This document shows positions 18,758-27,913 of a stretch of DNA of 64,000 nucleotides, piece after piece; positions within the stretch are counted from its first letter, which is position 1, and every line of letters starts with the position of its first letter. A program made the position numbers and the translations under genes. Source of the stretch: Stutzerimonas stutzeri (GTDB lineage: Bacteria > Pseudomonadota > Gammaproteobacteria > Pseudomonadales > Pseudomonadaceae); assembly GCA_002345575.1 (NCBI GenBank), contig DDVX01000015.1:124001-188000 (forward strand), read 5' to 3'. The notes below the pieces were generated by a model. That model had not been told where the DNA came from. It was given only the letters and a program-made list of their open reading frames with translations, and made no database searches.

Positions 18758-19404
18758 TCGTGATGCCCCCAGCGATCAATGAACAGCAACTCTTCCAACG
18801 GCCGTGGCTGGGTCCAGCCTTCCAGCGCCAGCATCGGAGCCGGATAGAATTCGTCGACCGGGCCGAGGCAGATCACCGCCACGGGCGTGGCGCCCATTGG
18901 CATCTGCAAGAGTCCAGCCAGCGCCAGGGGGTCGAACAACGATACCCAGCCCAGGCCCAGCCCTTCGCCACGCGCAGCCAGCCAGAGATTCTGGATCGCA
19001 CAGGCCGCCGAGGCGAGATCCATCTCCGGCAACGTGCGCCGACCGAATACGTGCGTTTCACGACCCTCCATCAGCGCCACCACCAGCAGCTCGGCGCAGT
19101 CCTGGATACCTTCGATCTTCAGCTGCATGAACTCGCTGCCGCGCTCGCCCAGTGCTTCGGCGGTCAGCAGGCGCTCCTGCTCGACCAGCTCGGCAATAGC
19201 CGTGCGCAACTCACTGCGGGTAATACGGATAAAGCGCCAGGGCTGCATCAGGCCGACGCTGGGCGCCTGGTGCGCGGCTTCCAGCAGGCGCGCCAGCAGT
19301 TCAGGCGCCACTTCGCCGCCGCTGAAATGACGCATGTCGCGACGTTCGGCAATGGCGCGATAGATGCCGGCACGCTCCTCTGGACCGAACGCATGTTCGC
19401 TCAT
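18754..19404 (-). CDS. bluB: 5,6-dimethylbenzimidazole synthase
   Basis: A 216-residue nitroreductase-fold enzyme that breaks down FMNH2 with oxygen to form DMB, the lower ligand of B12. Typical BluB segments are ERRDMRHFSGGEV, AAHQAPSVGLMQPWRFI, NLWLAARGEGLGLGWVS and PVAVICLGPV. It is coupled on both sides by ATGA overlaps (cobB and cobD). Its presence indicates aerobic production of the DMB-type cofactor. Confidence 0.95.
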   Translation of the reverse strand: MSEHAFGPEERAGIYRAIAERRDMRHFSGGEVAPELLARLLEAAHQAPSVGLMQPWRFIRITRSELRTAIAELVEQERLLTAEALGERGSEFMQLKIEGIQDCAELLVVALMEGRETHVFGRRTLPEMDLASAACAIQNLWLAARGEGLGLGWVSLFDPLALAGLLQMPMGATPVAVICLGPVDEFYPAPMLALEGWTQPRPLEELLFIDRWGHHE

Positions 19405-20693
19405 GGTCGTAACAACTCCGCGGCTGCCGTCGGATCAGACGGCAAGTAGAAATGGATATAGGACGCCGTCAGGCGCCCCTGGCGATAGACCGCCTCGGCG
19501 GTGCGCCGGTAGTTCGGGCATTCGCCCCGCGTCAGCGGCGTCAGCGGTGTTTCCAGCGCCGAGTGGTGGAAGGTATGCCCACGCAGCCGCCCTTCCGGCA
19601 GCGCCACTTCCTGCAACGCCAGCGCCGTCAGACGCGGTTGCAGGCGCGCTTCGCCGGGCAGCAGGCCGAGCATGGTGCCATATGTTCCGGCCTTGTCGGT
19701 AAGGCCTTCGAGCAGATAGAGCATACCGCCGCATTCGGCGAGGATCGGCTTGCCGGCGGCATGATGGGTGCGGATCGCTTCGGCCATCCCCTGGTTGTCG
19801 GCCAGCGCGCACAGATGCAACTCGGGATAACCGCCGGGCAGGTAGAGGCTGTCCACCAGCGGCAAGGCCGTGTCGGCGAGCGGCGAGAAGAACAGCAGCT
19901 CGGCACCCAGCTGGCGCAGCAGGTCGAGGTTGGCCTGATAGTGAAAGGCAAAGGCGGCATCGCACGCCACGCCAATGCGCACGCCCTGCAGCAGCGGTTC
20001 GAGCGTACGCGACAACGGCGCGGCAAAGCTCACCGCTGGCGGCAGCGCCACATCGGCGCTGGCCGCCAGGGCATTAGCAGCGGCATCCAGGCGTGCGTCC
20101 AGATCGGCCAGTTCGCCGGCCTGCACCAGCCCCAGATGCCGGCTCGGCAGTTCAATATTGGCGCTGCGCGGCAACGCGCCGTACCAGCGGATCGCCTCCG
20201 GCAGGCTGTCGCGCAGGATCTCGCCATGCCGCACGCTGCCGGCCCGGTTGGCCAGCACGCCGGAGAACGGCAGGTCCGGCTGGAAGCTGGCCAGACCATG
20301 GGCCAGGGCGCCGAAGGTCTGCGCCATGGCCGAGCCATCGATCACCGCCAGCACCGGCACGCCGAAACGCCGCGCCAGATCGGCGGCGCTGGGATTACCA
20401 TCGAACAGCCCCATCACCCCTTCGATCAGGATCAAGTCGGCCTCGCCAGCGGCTTGCCAGAGCAACCGGCGCGACTCTTCCTCACCGACCATCCACAGGT
20501 CAAGCTGATAGACCGGCTGGCCGCTGGCGCGGGCGAGGATCATCGGGTCGAGAAAATCCGGGCCGCACTTGAACACCCGCACGCGCTTGCCCTGGCGAGC
20601 ATGCAGCCGCGCCAGGGCGGCGGTGACGGTGGTCTTGCCCTGCCCTGAAGCCGGCGCGGCGATCAGCAACGCCGGGCAATTTCTGCTATTCAT
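19401..20693 (-). CDS. cobB: Cobyrinic/hydrogenobyrinic acid a,c-diamide synthase
   Basis: A 430-residue CobB/CbiA amidotransferase. The N-terminal ATP-binding region has APASGQGKTTVTAAL at about 13-27 and FKCGPDFLDP; the C-terminal glutaminase has a Cys in ILAECGGMLYLLEGL and a His near the end (HFYLPSD). It provides the a,c-diamide that CobN-ChlI/D then metallates. The ATG at 20693 is preceded by GAGAGG and lies 62 bp after the btuM stop. Confidence 0.96.
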   Translation of the reverse strand: MNSRNCPALLIAAPASGQGKTTVTAALARLHARQGKRVRVFKCGPDFLDPMILARASGQPVYQLDLWMVGEEESRRLLWQAAGEADLILIEGVMGLFDGNPSAADLARRFGVPVLAVIDGSAMAQTFGALAHGLASFQPDLPFSGVLANRAGSVRHGEILRDSLPEAIRWYGALPRSANIELPSRHLGLVQAGELADLDARLDAAANALAASADVALPPAVSFAAPLSRTLEPLLQGVRIGVACDAAFAFHYQANLDLLRQLGAELLFFSPLADTALPLVDSLYLPGGYPELHLCALADNQGMAEAIRTHHAAGKPILAECGGMLYLLEGLTDKAGTYGTMLGLLPGEARLQPRLTALALQEVALPEGRLRGHTFHHSALETPLTPLTRGECPNYRRTAEAVYRQGRLTASYIHFYLPSDPTAAAELLRP

Positions 20694-20755
20694 CGCGGCC
20701 TCTCGTCAGCCAATACGTTGTATGCGCATCTTATGTCGCTCGTCGCGCCCGTCCA

Positions 20756-21331
20756 TCAGTGCACCTCCCGCGCGCGCATCAGGCGCAGCGCCGAGACGAT
20801 ACCGACATGCAGCACCACGGCTGTACCGACGTAGAACGCCAGATTGCCCAGGTGACGCGGGACGTACTGGGCGATGCGCACCAGGAAGCCGGCCAGCGTC
20901 GGTTCGGGGTAGCGGCCCGAGAAGAAGTAGAAGCCCCCGCCGGAGAACAGGTAGGCCACGAAAGCCGCACCCACCAGTGTCATTGCCAGCACGGCCAGGC
21001 TGCGCAGGTCGTCGCGCTGCCAGCCGGCGAACAGCCGTCCCGCCAGCCACAGGCTGCCGTAGGCCGGCACCAGCGCCCAGTAGGCCGGCGACACGCACCA
21101 GTCGCTGATGCTGCCACTGGCCAGGGAGCCGAAGTCCAGCACCGATGCCAGAGCGAACAACAGCGCGAATACCCAGCGCGGACGCAGGTAGAAGCCGGCC
21201 AGGAAGAAGATCGACCAGCTGGCGCTGGGCAGATTCTCGACGCTGGCGAAATGCTGACCACGGGTCATGGCCATCAGCAGGATCAGCGCGGTGCCTATTG
21301 CCAGCTGGGCGCGCGTGGACAGGACGTGCAT
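20756..21331 (-). CDS. btuM: BtuM-type vitamin B12 inner-membrane transporter
   Basis: A 191-residue protein with about six transmembrane helices, immediately after btuB and under the same riboswitch. Length, context and a cysteine at 79 in SDWCVSPAYW match BtuM, an ECF S-component-like transporter that works without the ECF ATPase module; in the Thiobacillus protein the equivalent Cys80 binds cobalt and helps remove cyanide from cyanocobalamin. A strong GGAGGAG precedes the ATG. The identification rests on the motif and neighbours. Confidence 0.78.
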   Translation of the reverse strand: MHVLSTRAQLAIGTALILLMAMTRGQHFASVENLPSASWSIFFLAGFYLRPRWVFALLFALASVLDFGSLASGSISDWCVSPAYWALVPAYGSLWLAGRLFAGWQRDDLRSLAVLAMTLVGAAFVAYLFSGGGFYFFSGRYPEPTLAGFLVRIAQYVPRHLGNLAFYVGTAVVLHVGIVSALRLMRAREVH

Positions 21332-21355
21332 GGTGTTCTCCTCCGGATTGCCGGT

Positions 21356-23221
21356 TTACAGGGCCTGATAGCGCACGGTGAAATACACCGCGCGACCGGG
21401 TTGTTCGTAGGTCTGTGCGGTTTCGTAGTCACGGTCGAACAGGTTCGCCAGCTTGACCTGCAAGCGCCAAGCCTCGTCGAAACGGTACTCGCTGCGCAGA
21501 TCTACCAGGGCGTAGCCAGGCATGCGGGTGCTTTCCAGATTGCTAGCCTTGTCGAAGCGCTCGCTGGCTGCGTATAGCGAGGCGCCCAGGCCGATGGCGC
21601 CGAACTGGCGATCCAGGTCCAGGTTGAACTGGCGCTTGGCGCGGCGTTGTAGCAGATGACCATGGTTAGCCTTGCTGCGGTCCTGCGGATCCATAAAGGT
21701 CAGGTTGGCAGCCACATCCCAGCCGGCCAGCACGGTGGCGACGCTGGTCTCGATGCCACGGATGCGCGCCACGTCGACATTCTCCGGACGCATGGGACGG
21801 CTGCCCGCCCAGACGATCAGATCTTCAATCTGGTTCTCATAGGCATTGACGCTCCACTCGCCCCAGCCATGGCTGCCGCGGATACCCAGCTCGTAGCTTT
21901 CCGATTCTTCCGGCTGGATATCCGGGTTGCCCTCCATGCCGTTTGTAAGAGGGTAATAAAGATCGTTGAAGGTCGGCGCGCGATAGGCAGTGCCGTAGGC
22001 GGCGGTTAGCGTCAACGCGTCGCTTAGGTCGAAGCTGTAGCCCAAGCTGCCGGTGTCGTGCGCGCCGAAGAATTCATCATCGTCGCGGCGCAGGCCGGCC
22101 TGCACGCCGTGACGGCCAAACGCGGCCTGGTACTGGACGAAGTAGCCCTTGTTATAGCGGCCGTCCTCAGCATAGGCGTCGCTACTGTCGACACGGTCCT
22201 TTTTGTAATCCACGCCGAGGCTCAGCACCTGGGCCTCGCCGAAATTGAAGTCGTTCTGCCAGCTCAGACTGTCGCGGCGGGTATCGAAACGCGAATAGAA
22301 GCGGCCGTCCTGAAAGTTGTCGCTCAGGTCCTCGCTGTGCCCCGCCTGCAGGATGACATCCCAGAAAGCAAGCGGCGAGAAGCGCGCACGGCCGCTGAGC
22401 GCCTGTAGGGAGCCGTCGCCGTAGGCATTGCGGCCAGTGACACCACTCTTCGAACGACTATCGACGTCGCTGTGATTTTCGCTCTGCAACCAGCCGCCGT
22501 CGAGCTCTAAACCGTTGTCGAAGCGATAGCCGGCACGCAGCTGGGCGGACAGTTCGCGGTAGCCGTCTGCATCCGGTTCGAAGGCATTGGGCTCAGTGCT
22601 GCGGTAGGCGCGGGCATTGATGCCGTCGGTGGACTCGCTGGCCACCCCGAAGTTGAACCAGCCGTTGCCGTGGTTTCCAGCCACGCCAGCCGATCCGCTG
22701 TAGCTTGAACGCGAACCAGCGCCCACTGAGAAGTAAGGTTTGAAGCCATCGGCGGCGCCGCGGCGGGGGAAGATCTGGATCACCCCGCCCATCGCCTCCG
22801 AGCCGTACAGGCTGGAACGCGGCCCACGGACGACCTCGATACGCTCAATTTGTTCGATTGGAATGTTCTGCAGTGCGGCGCTGCCAGAGGTGGCCGAACC
22901 GATCCTGACGCCATCGATCAGCACCAGTACGTGCTTGTCGCTGGTGCCGCGGATGGACACCGAGGTGTTCTTGCCGCGCCCGCCGTTGCTGGTGATGCTC
23001 ACCCCGGCCAGGCGCTGCAGCAGCTCCGGCACGCTGCCGGCCTGCTGGCGTTCGATCTCATCACGGGTGATGAGGCTGCTGGAAGCGATGGACACCGGCG
23101 AATGGCCGGTCCGGCTGGCGGTAACCACCTGCTGGCCCAGCAGCAAGGCTTCGCCATGATTGGCCAGGACACACGAAGGAGCGCCCAGTAGCACCACGGC
23201 CAAGGAAAGGGAATTACGCAT
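21356..23221 (-). CDS. btuB: TonB-dependent vitamin B12 receptor
   Basis: A 621-residue outer-membrane receptor of BtuB size. A signal peptide ends near SCVLAN. The TonB-box region follows (QQVVTASRT), then a plug with VSIRGTSDKHVLVLIDGVRI, IERIEVVRGPRSSLYGSEAMGGVIQI (in part) and a 22-strand-type barrel ending in FTVRYQAL. The ATG at 23221 has GGAGAA upstream. It is first in unit A, 130 nt below a cobalamin riboswitch, so import and synthesis are switched together. Confidence 0.96.
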   Translation of the reverse strand: MRNSLSLAVVLLGAPSCVLANHGEALLLGQQVVTASRTGHSPVSIASSSLITRDEIERQQAGSVPELLQRLAGVSITSNGGRGKNTSVSIRGTSDKHVLVLIDGVRIGSATSGSAALQNIPIEQIERIEVVRGPRSSLYGSEAMGGVIQIFPRRGAADGFKPYFSVGAGSRSSYSGSAGVAGNHGNGWFNFGVASESTDGINARAYRSTEPNAFEPDADGYRELSAQLRAGYRFDNGLELDGGWLQSENHSDVDSRSKSGVTGRNAYGDGSLQALSGRARFSPLAFWDVILQAGHSEDLSDNFQDGRFYSRFDTRRDSLSWQNDFNFGEAQVLSLGVDYKKDRVDSSDAYAEDGRYNKGYFVQYQAAFGRHGVQAGLRRDDDEFFGAHDTGSLGYSFDLSDALTLTAAYGTAYRAPTFNDLYYPLTNGMEGNPDIQPEESESYELGIRGSHGWGEWSVNAYENQIEDLIVWAGSRPMRPENVDVARIRGIETSVATVLAGWDVAANLTFMDPQDRSKANHGHLLQRRAKRQFNLDLDRQFGAIGLGASLYAASERFDKASNLESTRMPGYALVDLRSEYRFDEAWRLQVKLANLFDRDYETAQTYEQPGRAVYFTVRYQAL

Positions 23222-23349
23222 TGATCAAGGTTCTCCGTCGTACCCACCCGCACGACAAAAGGTCGGTGGAGACAGACGGAAGAACTCGGAAGGAGGGAGT
23301 ACCGCAAAGGTACGCACCCACCCAGCGCCCGCCGCACTGTCAGTGAAAT

Positions 23350-23542
23350 GCGACAGGCCGGTCTCCGGGCTTGCGAGCGGAGCCTTGCGGCATCCAGAAA
23401 TCGCGCCTTCCCGTGCGCGAAGCACAGTGGCCGTTGCGGTTTCTTGACTCGCCTACCGTTGCGGGGGCAGCGCCGGAATCTTCGTGAGAATGGACCGGCT
23501 TCCCTGTTTCACCCCTCTGACACTAGGCCAGGGGGGTACCTG
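23350..23542 (-). promoter_or_regulatory. Cobalamin riboswitch, unit A
   Basis: Minus-strand order: GGTACCCCCCTGGCC, GGTGAAACAGGGAAGCCGG, the B12-box core GCGCTGCCCCCGCAACGGT, GGCCACTGTGC, CGGGAAGGCGCG and GCCCGGAGACCGGCCTG. It resembles the unit C copy more than the unit B copy. It ends about 130 nt upstream of btuB. Confidence 0.93.
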
Positions 23543-24084
23543 AGGCGCCGCGGAGATTAGTCCAAGACCCGACGCAGTGCAACTCGGAGCTGGCGAACCC
23601 GCATCCGCTGGGCCAGCCAGCTTTTGGCGGTGGAGATTCGGATGATGCGTCGCCGTTACATGCCGGCCGCGACCGAGCAGTTACTCGAAGCAGTACGTTA
23701 GGCTGCAGCCGAGAAAGACTGGCGGGCTGTATCAGAGCAATAGGTAGTGTTGGCCGCAATAGCCGACATCTCTCCGGACAGATCGCGTCGCTCCTTTTTC
23801 AGCGCCCGCATGGGTTGTGTTGCCGGTAATAGCCGCGTGCTCGAATAGCGAACACCTCTGGAAAGAAACAGCAAGCGCCAGCTCAGTTTGCCCGCCCTTC
23901 ACGATCACGGATCACGGTACCTTTGCAATTGCTAAGCCAGTAAGTACGCCATTTCTTGAATACACTTTGGATCGGTGCGCTTGATTTCATCCAGCGGCAA
24001 CACGATGTCGTTACGGCTGGCGGCCTCGATCTCCAGCCGCCCCTGGTCACGTACCATGGCGCATCGAATGTGCCGGGGTCGCCT
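23543..24084. other. Non-coding or decayed stretch between btuB leader and reductase remnant
   Basis: No intact gene is visible. Short leftovers include a plus-strand MMRRRYMPAATEQLL reading from 23643 that hits a stop and continues as AAAEKDWRAVSEQ, and a minus-strand 41-codon frame at about 23934-24058 (MVRDQGRLEIEAASRND...). Neither is identified. Confidence 0.5.
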
Positions 24085-24089
24085 GTCCT

Positions 24090-24904
24090 GTGGCAGCCGC
24101 TTCCATATCCAAGCGCCGAGCGGAGCTGCTCGAACAATTGCGGGTGCTCAGTGTTGGGGTATTGTCCGCCGACATCATTAAGGACCCGGTTGAAGAACTG
24201 GCCGGGCATTTCCGTCGATTCGACACGGTCATCAGCTGCGTAGGTTTCGTGGCAGGTGCGGGCGCGCAACTCAAGATCACCCGAGCCGTGCTCAATGCGG
24301 GCGTTAAACGCTACGTGCCCTGGCAGTTCGGGGTCGACTACAACGCGATCGGCAAAGGCAGCGCGCAGGATCTGTTCGACGAACAGCTCGACGTTCGGGC
24401 ATTACTGTGCGCCCAGGAACGGACCGAGTGGCTGGTCATCTCGACGGGCATGTTCACAAGCTTCCTGTTCGAGCCCGCGTTCGGTGTGGTCGACCTGGCA
24501 CGCAACACCGTTCATGCGCTGGGCAGCTGGGATACGCAAGTCACCGTGACAACGCCGAAGGACATAGGGCTGCTGACGGCGAGGATACTGTTCACTCGCC
24601 CCCGCCTGGCAAACCAGGTGGTGTTCGTTGCCGGAGACACCCTGAGTTACGGTCAGTTGGCAGACCAAGTCGATGCTGCTCTGGATCGCAAGGTGCATCG
24701 AATCGAGTGGACCGTGAAGAAGCTGAACGACGATTTGGCCGCCGCCCCCACGATCAGATGCGCAAGTATTGGGCGGTCTTTGCGCAGGGCAAGGGCGTCG
24801 CCTGGGATAAGCAACACACCTTGAACGCCGCCCATGGCATTGAGATGACGAAGACGGCCGACTGGATCAACGAGAACCTGAAGGGTCGTTTGCCACCTGC
24901 CTAA
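24090..24904 (+). pseudogene. NmrA-like aromatic alcohol reductase, 5' truncated and frameshifted
   Basis: The frame encodes the middle and C-terminal parts of an NAD(P)-binding isoflavone-reductase-like protein: SCVGFVAGAGAQLKITRAVL, KRYVPWQFGVDYNAIG, LVISTGMFTSFLFEPAFG and TPKDIGLLTARIL. The N-terminal Rossmann glycine motif is missing, with the frame opening at a GTG without support. At a C5 run (24745-24749) the frame shifts; the other frame continues as HDQMRKYWAVFAQGKGVAWD and ends KGRLPPA at 24904. A sequencing error could explain the shift but not the missing N-terminus. Confidence 0.8.
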
Positions 24905-25028
24905 AGCCTGTGAGGGCCCCGACGCCGCGACGGCCATTACATACGGGGTTACGGCCTGCACCTCGTCCATAGGGCTGAAGACCGACACTCTTGGGCGCCT
25001 GCCCCGGACCGTCATTGAGTTTTAGCGG

Positions 25029-25058
25029 TAGCTAAACTAGACTAACCGCATTAGCTAA
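25029..25058 (+). promoter_or_regulatory. Likely operator/promoter of the Phd-PIN toxin-antitoxin pair
   Basis: Two copies of TAGCTAA lie at 25029-25035 and 25052-25058, flanking GCGGT/ACCGC halves, 15-45 bp before the antitoxin ATG. Antitoxins of this class commonly autorepress at such repeats. Confidence 0.5.
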
Positions 25059-25072
25059 CCTGGAATGACACG

Positions 25073-25333
25073 ATGAAAGCTGACAGCACTTCCGGCTCGG
25101 GGCACAAGACGGTCAACATTCACGACGCGAAGACGAACCTGTCGCAGCTGATTCTGGAAGCGACCCAGGGCAGCCCGTTCGTCATCGCCAAGGCCGGCAA
25201 GCCAATGGTCAAGGTCGTGGCGATAGATCACGAAACCAGGCCGCGCCTGGGAATGCTCGCGGGCATGTTCGAGGTACCTGACGATATCGACACGCCGTTC
25301 CAGAACGAAATCGAGGCCATGTTCGGCGCATGA
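25073..25333 (+). CDS. Antitoxin, Phd/YefM family
   Basis: An 86-residue protein with an N-terminal DNA-binding Phd/YefM fold (VNIHDAKTNLSQLILEA, FVIAKAGKPMVKVV) and a C-terminal tail (FEVPDDIDTPFQNEIEAMFG) that would wrap and inhibit the toxin. The start ATG follows a weak ribosome-binding site (GGAATGACACG). It overlaps the toxin gene by ATGA. Repeats just upstream suggest autoregulation. Confidence 0.93.
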   Translation: MKADSTSGSGHKTVNIHDAKTNLSQLILEATQGSPFVIAKAGKPMVKVVAIDHETRPRLGMLAGMFEVPDDIDTPFQNEIEAMFGA

Positions 25334-25719
25334 AGCTGCTGCTCGATACTCATATCCTGCTGTGGGCCTGTGCGGCACCGTCGTCTCTTCCGGCCGAAGC
25401 GGTTGCACTGATCGAGGATCGCGGCAACGACCTGCTGTTCAGCGCCGCCAGCATCTGGGAAGTGGGCATCAAGAATGCCATGGGCAAGCCCGGCTTTCGC
25501 TTCGATCCGGCGGTGCTCCGGCGCACCCTGCTCGATGCCAATTACCAGGAGCTCCCGATGACCGGCCAGCACGGCATCGTGGCTGCCGGACTGCCGCCCA
25601 TCCACAACGACCCCTTTGACCGCATGCTTGTCGGCCAGGCGATGACGGAAGGCTTTGTACTTGTGACGAGTGACCGGGCAGTGGCCAAGTACACCGGTCC
25701 CATCCGATACGTTCGCTGA
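25330..25719 (+). CDS. PIN-domain toxin (VapC-like ribonuclease)
   Basis: A 129-residue PIN ribonuclease of the Sll0205-like subgroup. Acidic active-site residues are visible in LLDTHILLW (Asp6), SIWEVGIKNAMGK (Glu), NDPFDRMLVGQA (Asp) and LVTSDRAVAKY (Asp). The gene is complete and overlaps its antitoxin. It sits among broken genes, typical of a mobile TA pair, and probably cleaves RNA when released. Confidence 0.93.
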   Translation: MKLLLDTHILLWACAAPSSLPAEAVALIEDRGNDLLFSAASIWEVGIKNAMGKPGFRFDPAVLRRTLLDANYQELPMTGQHGIVAAGLPPIHNDPFDRMLVGQAMTEGFVLVTSDRAVAKYTGPIRYVR

Positions 25720-25849
25720 TGCCCGCTCAACGCCCCGGTGACCGGTGTAATGCGGTCCTCCGAGGTGCTGCCAGCCTGATATCCAGATAATCCTGCGGCG
25801 CGCACCGACACCCAACCGTGCACAGCTGGTCGATCCGGGTCGTGAAGCT

Positions 25850-26056
25850 CTGGCTCGGTGCCTGGCCGCCATAGGCCCAAGCGGGTGTCCGGTAGCCGGC
25901 AATCAACTGAACGTCGAGCGGCGCGGCAATCAGCTCGTAATCATGACTGGTCACATCGTGTGGCCGCCCCAGCCAGTAACGAATGCCGCTCGCGCCGAGA
26001 CCGGCAATACCAAGGCCTGCCAAGCCGGCAAGAATCTGTCTGCGGGTAAACGACAT
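25850..26056 (-). pseudogene. CumA-type multicopper oxidase, 5' fragment
   Basis: The minus-strand frame starts MSFTRRQILAGLAGLGIAGL, a twin-arginine signal like that of CumA (Mn oxidase) in Pseudomonas, and continues HDYELIAAPLDVQLIAG and PAWAYGGQAP. Homology stops near residue 69; the remaining about 40 residues to the stop at 25727 do not fit, and all copper-binding HxH motifs are missing. About 85% of the gene is lost. Confidence 0.75.
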
Positions 26057-26418
26057 GAAATAACCGTTCGAAAGTCGGAAAGATGAGAGATTTTCTCACT
26101 TGGTGACCGACTCTGCGAGCCGACTTTACCCCCAGCGCGAAATTGGCTTGCGGCAAAAGGTCTCGCCAGCACAACTGGCACCAGTATTGATCGCCACCCT
26201 CAACCTCAAGTACATCACCTCAGTTGGATTCTCTAAGGGCCCCGCGAAGTGGCCGGATATCGGCTGGATGCCGAGGTTACCGAAAATGCAGCTGGCCCTT
26301 TCAGCGAGCAGAACAAACAGGGCGCAGTTTCGCTTGCCGATAGTGTGGGGGAAGATTCGCATGGCTACAGAATGTAGAGTCGTCTGTGACACTCAAGTAC
26401 TTAGTTTCGGGAGACAAC
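26057..26418. other. Intergenic stretch without a recognised gene
   Basis: It separates the cumA remnant from a methyltransferase. No frame in either strand has family-like sequence and I see no strong repeat or hairpin. The methyltransferase promoter should lie in the last 100 bp. Confidence 0.4.
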
Positions 26419-27228
26419 ATGAGCCTCGATGATATCGATTTTGCTGAGCGCTACCGCCAGCAGATGCGCCGCACCGGTCGCAGACCCAAGCCCCCTAGTG
26501 CCTGGGACAAACGGGCTGCCGAGATGGCCGACAAGCCGCTCGGCGGCGGCGCCTATGCCGAAGCGTTCATCCAACGGATGGATCTCACTGGCGCGCAAAG
26601 TCTGCTGGATATCGGTTGTGGCCCCGGCACCCTGTGCTTGCCTCTGGCAACGCAGTTCGAGCAGGTCTACGCACTGGATTACAGTCCCGGCATGCTGGCG
26701 TGCCTTCAAGCCGGGGCGGACGAGCTCGGTTTGAACAACGTTCATCCGCTGCTGTGTGGCTGGGAAGATGATTGGAGCGAAGTCCCTATCTGCGACATTC
26801 TGATCGCCTCGCGCTCGGGTGTGGTCGATGACCTTGACGCCATTTTAGAGAAGATTCATCGGCATACACGCCTCAGGGTCTACATGACCCAGCTGGCCGG
26901 CGGGCACTTTATTGACCCAGCTATAACCCGCCTGCTCGAACGCGAGCAACCAGCCCTGCCGGACCATATCTACACGCTGAATCTGCTGCACCAACGCGGC
27001 ATCTACGCTCGCCTCGACTATATAGAGGTACCCGGCAGACTGGCCGGTAGCACGACATTCGAGGAGTTCGCTGACAAGGTCAGCTTTGCGCTTGGTCCGC
27101 TAAATGAAACTGAGTTGAGCGCCCTCGCTGATTGGTATCGAGCTGATCCGGAACGCGCACGACGAGGCGGTGCACCGATGCGCTGGGCATTGGTGAGTTG
27201 GACGGTACCGAACGGGCCTCGGGTCTAG
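26419..27228 (+). CDS. Class I SAM-dependent methyltransferase
   Basis: A 269-residue protein with the SAM-binding motif LLDIGCGPGTLCLPLA, followed by VYALDYSPGMLACLQ and DILIASRSGVVDD. The start is the ATG at 26419, with CGGGAG about 6 nt upstream; an in-frame codon 33 nt earlier lacks such a site. The C-terminal half (TFEEFADKVSFALGPLNE) does not reveal the substrate. It stands alone between pseudogenes. I do not recognise its target. Confidence 0.88.
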   Translation: MSLDDIDFAERYRQQMRRTGRRPKPPSAWDKRAAEMADKPLGGGAYAEAFIQRMDLTGAQSLLDIGCGPGTLCLPLATQFEQVYALDYSPGMLACLQAGADELGLNNVHPLLCGWEDDWSEVPICDILIASRSGVVDDLDAILEKIHRHTRLRVYMTQLAGGHFIDPAITRLLEREQPALPDHIYTLNLLHQRGIYARLDYIEVPGRLAGSTTFEEFADKVSFALGPLNETELSALADWYRADPERARRGGAPMRWALVSWTVPNGPRV

Positions 27229-27913
27229 AGCCTATCCTGATGAGCATAAGGCGTTGGCTGTTCTCATCTTTCCAAGCGAGCGCCCATCAAGCGGCACTTA
27301 GCCGTGTTAGCAGCGCACTTACCCTGTTCGATCCAAGTTATTGATTACACGTCTAAAAGTGAACTCCTGGTTGTTATTCAACCAGTCGACACGATGCCCC
27401 GGTTCCGCTGGCCTCGACGAGCCTTCAGGGATGATATCCACCTGCTTATCCACAGTTTTTGTGGATTAAGCGCAGCGGCACATAACGGAACGCGAGCCGA
27501 GTCGCAGGTGGAAACCGGGCCGGGATTTGAGTTTGCCCGCTCATTCGTGCGTCGGTATGCCACCCAGCCAGCGGTGATATCGCTCGAAATACTTTTAGGG
27601 AATGAGTAGCTCAGATTGGGCTGGCTGTCGGATATCAATAATCTACTCGCAACTGGTGACGCGGCTCGAGTCCGCATTGACGGTGGCCTATCGTACGCTC
27701 GCTGGTCATCAGGACGGGTGTTCACTGCTGAACGGTGCGGGGCCCCTTACACACACTCCTCCCAGCGTGGCAGGACCAAGGCAATCCGAATCGACTACGT
27801 CGAGATGTTCGGGAGTCCGGTGACTGCCCTCGGCGTACCAGGCAATCATTGAACCAACCTACCGAGCTTCAACCCTAACGTCACATCCATAACTGAATGA
27901 TAGGCCGCCATTT
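27229..27913. other. Long intergenic stretch, no convincing gene
   Basis: A TTG-started frame at 27616-27852 (78 codons) has no recognisable features. The notable element is a hairpin at 27444-27471 whose arms contain a perfect DnaA-box consensus (TTATCCACA, 27446-27454) and an inverted near-copy. Confidence 0.4.

Noticed and set aside
19452..20648. 398-codon plus-strand frame inside cobB
   Set aside because: Gln/Arg-rich shadow of cobB on the other strand.
27616..27852. 78-codon plus-strand frame as a gene
   Set aside because: It starts at TTG with no ribosome-binding site and has no recognisable sequence.
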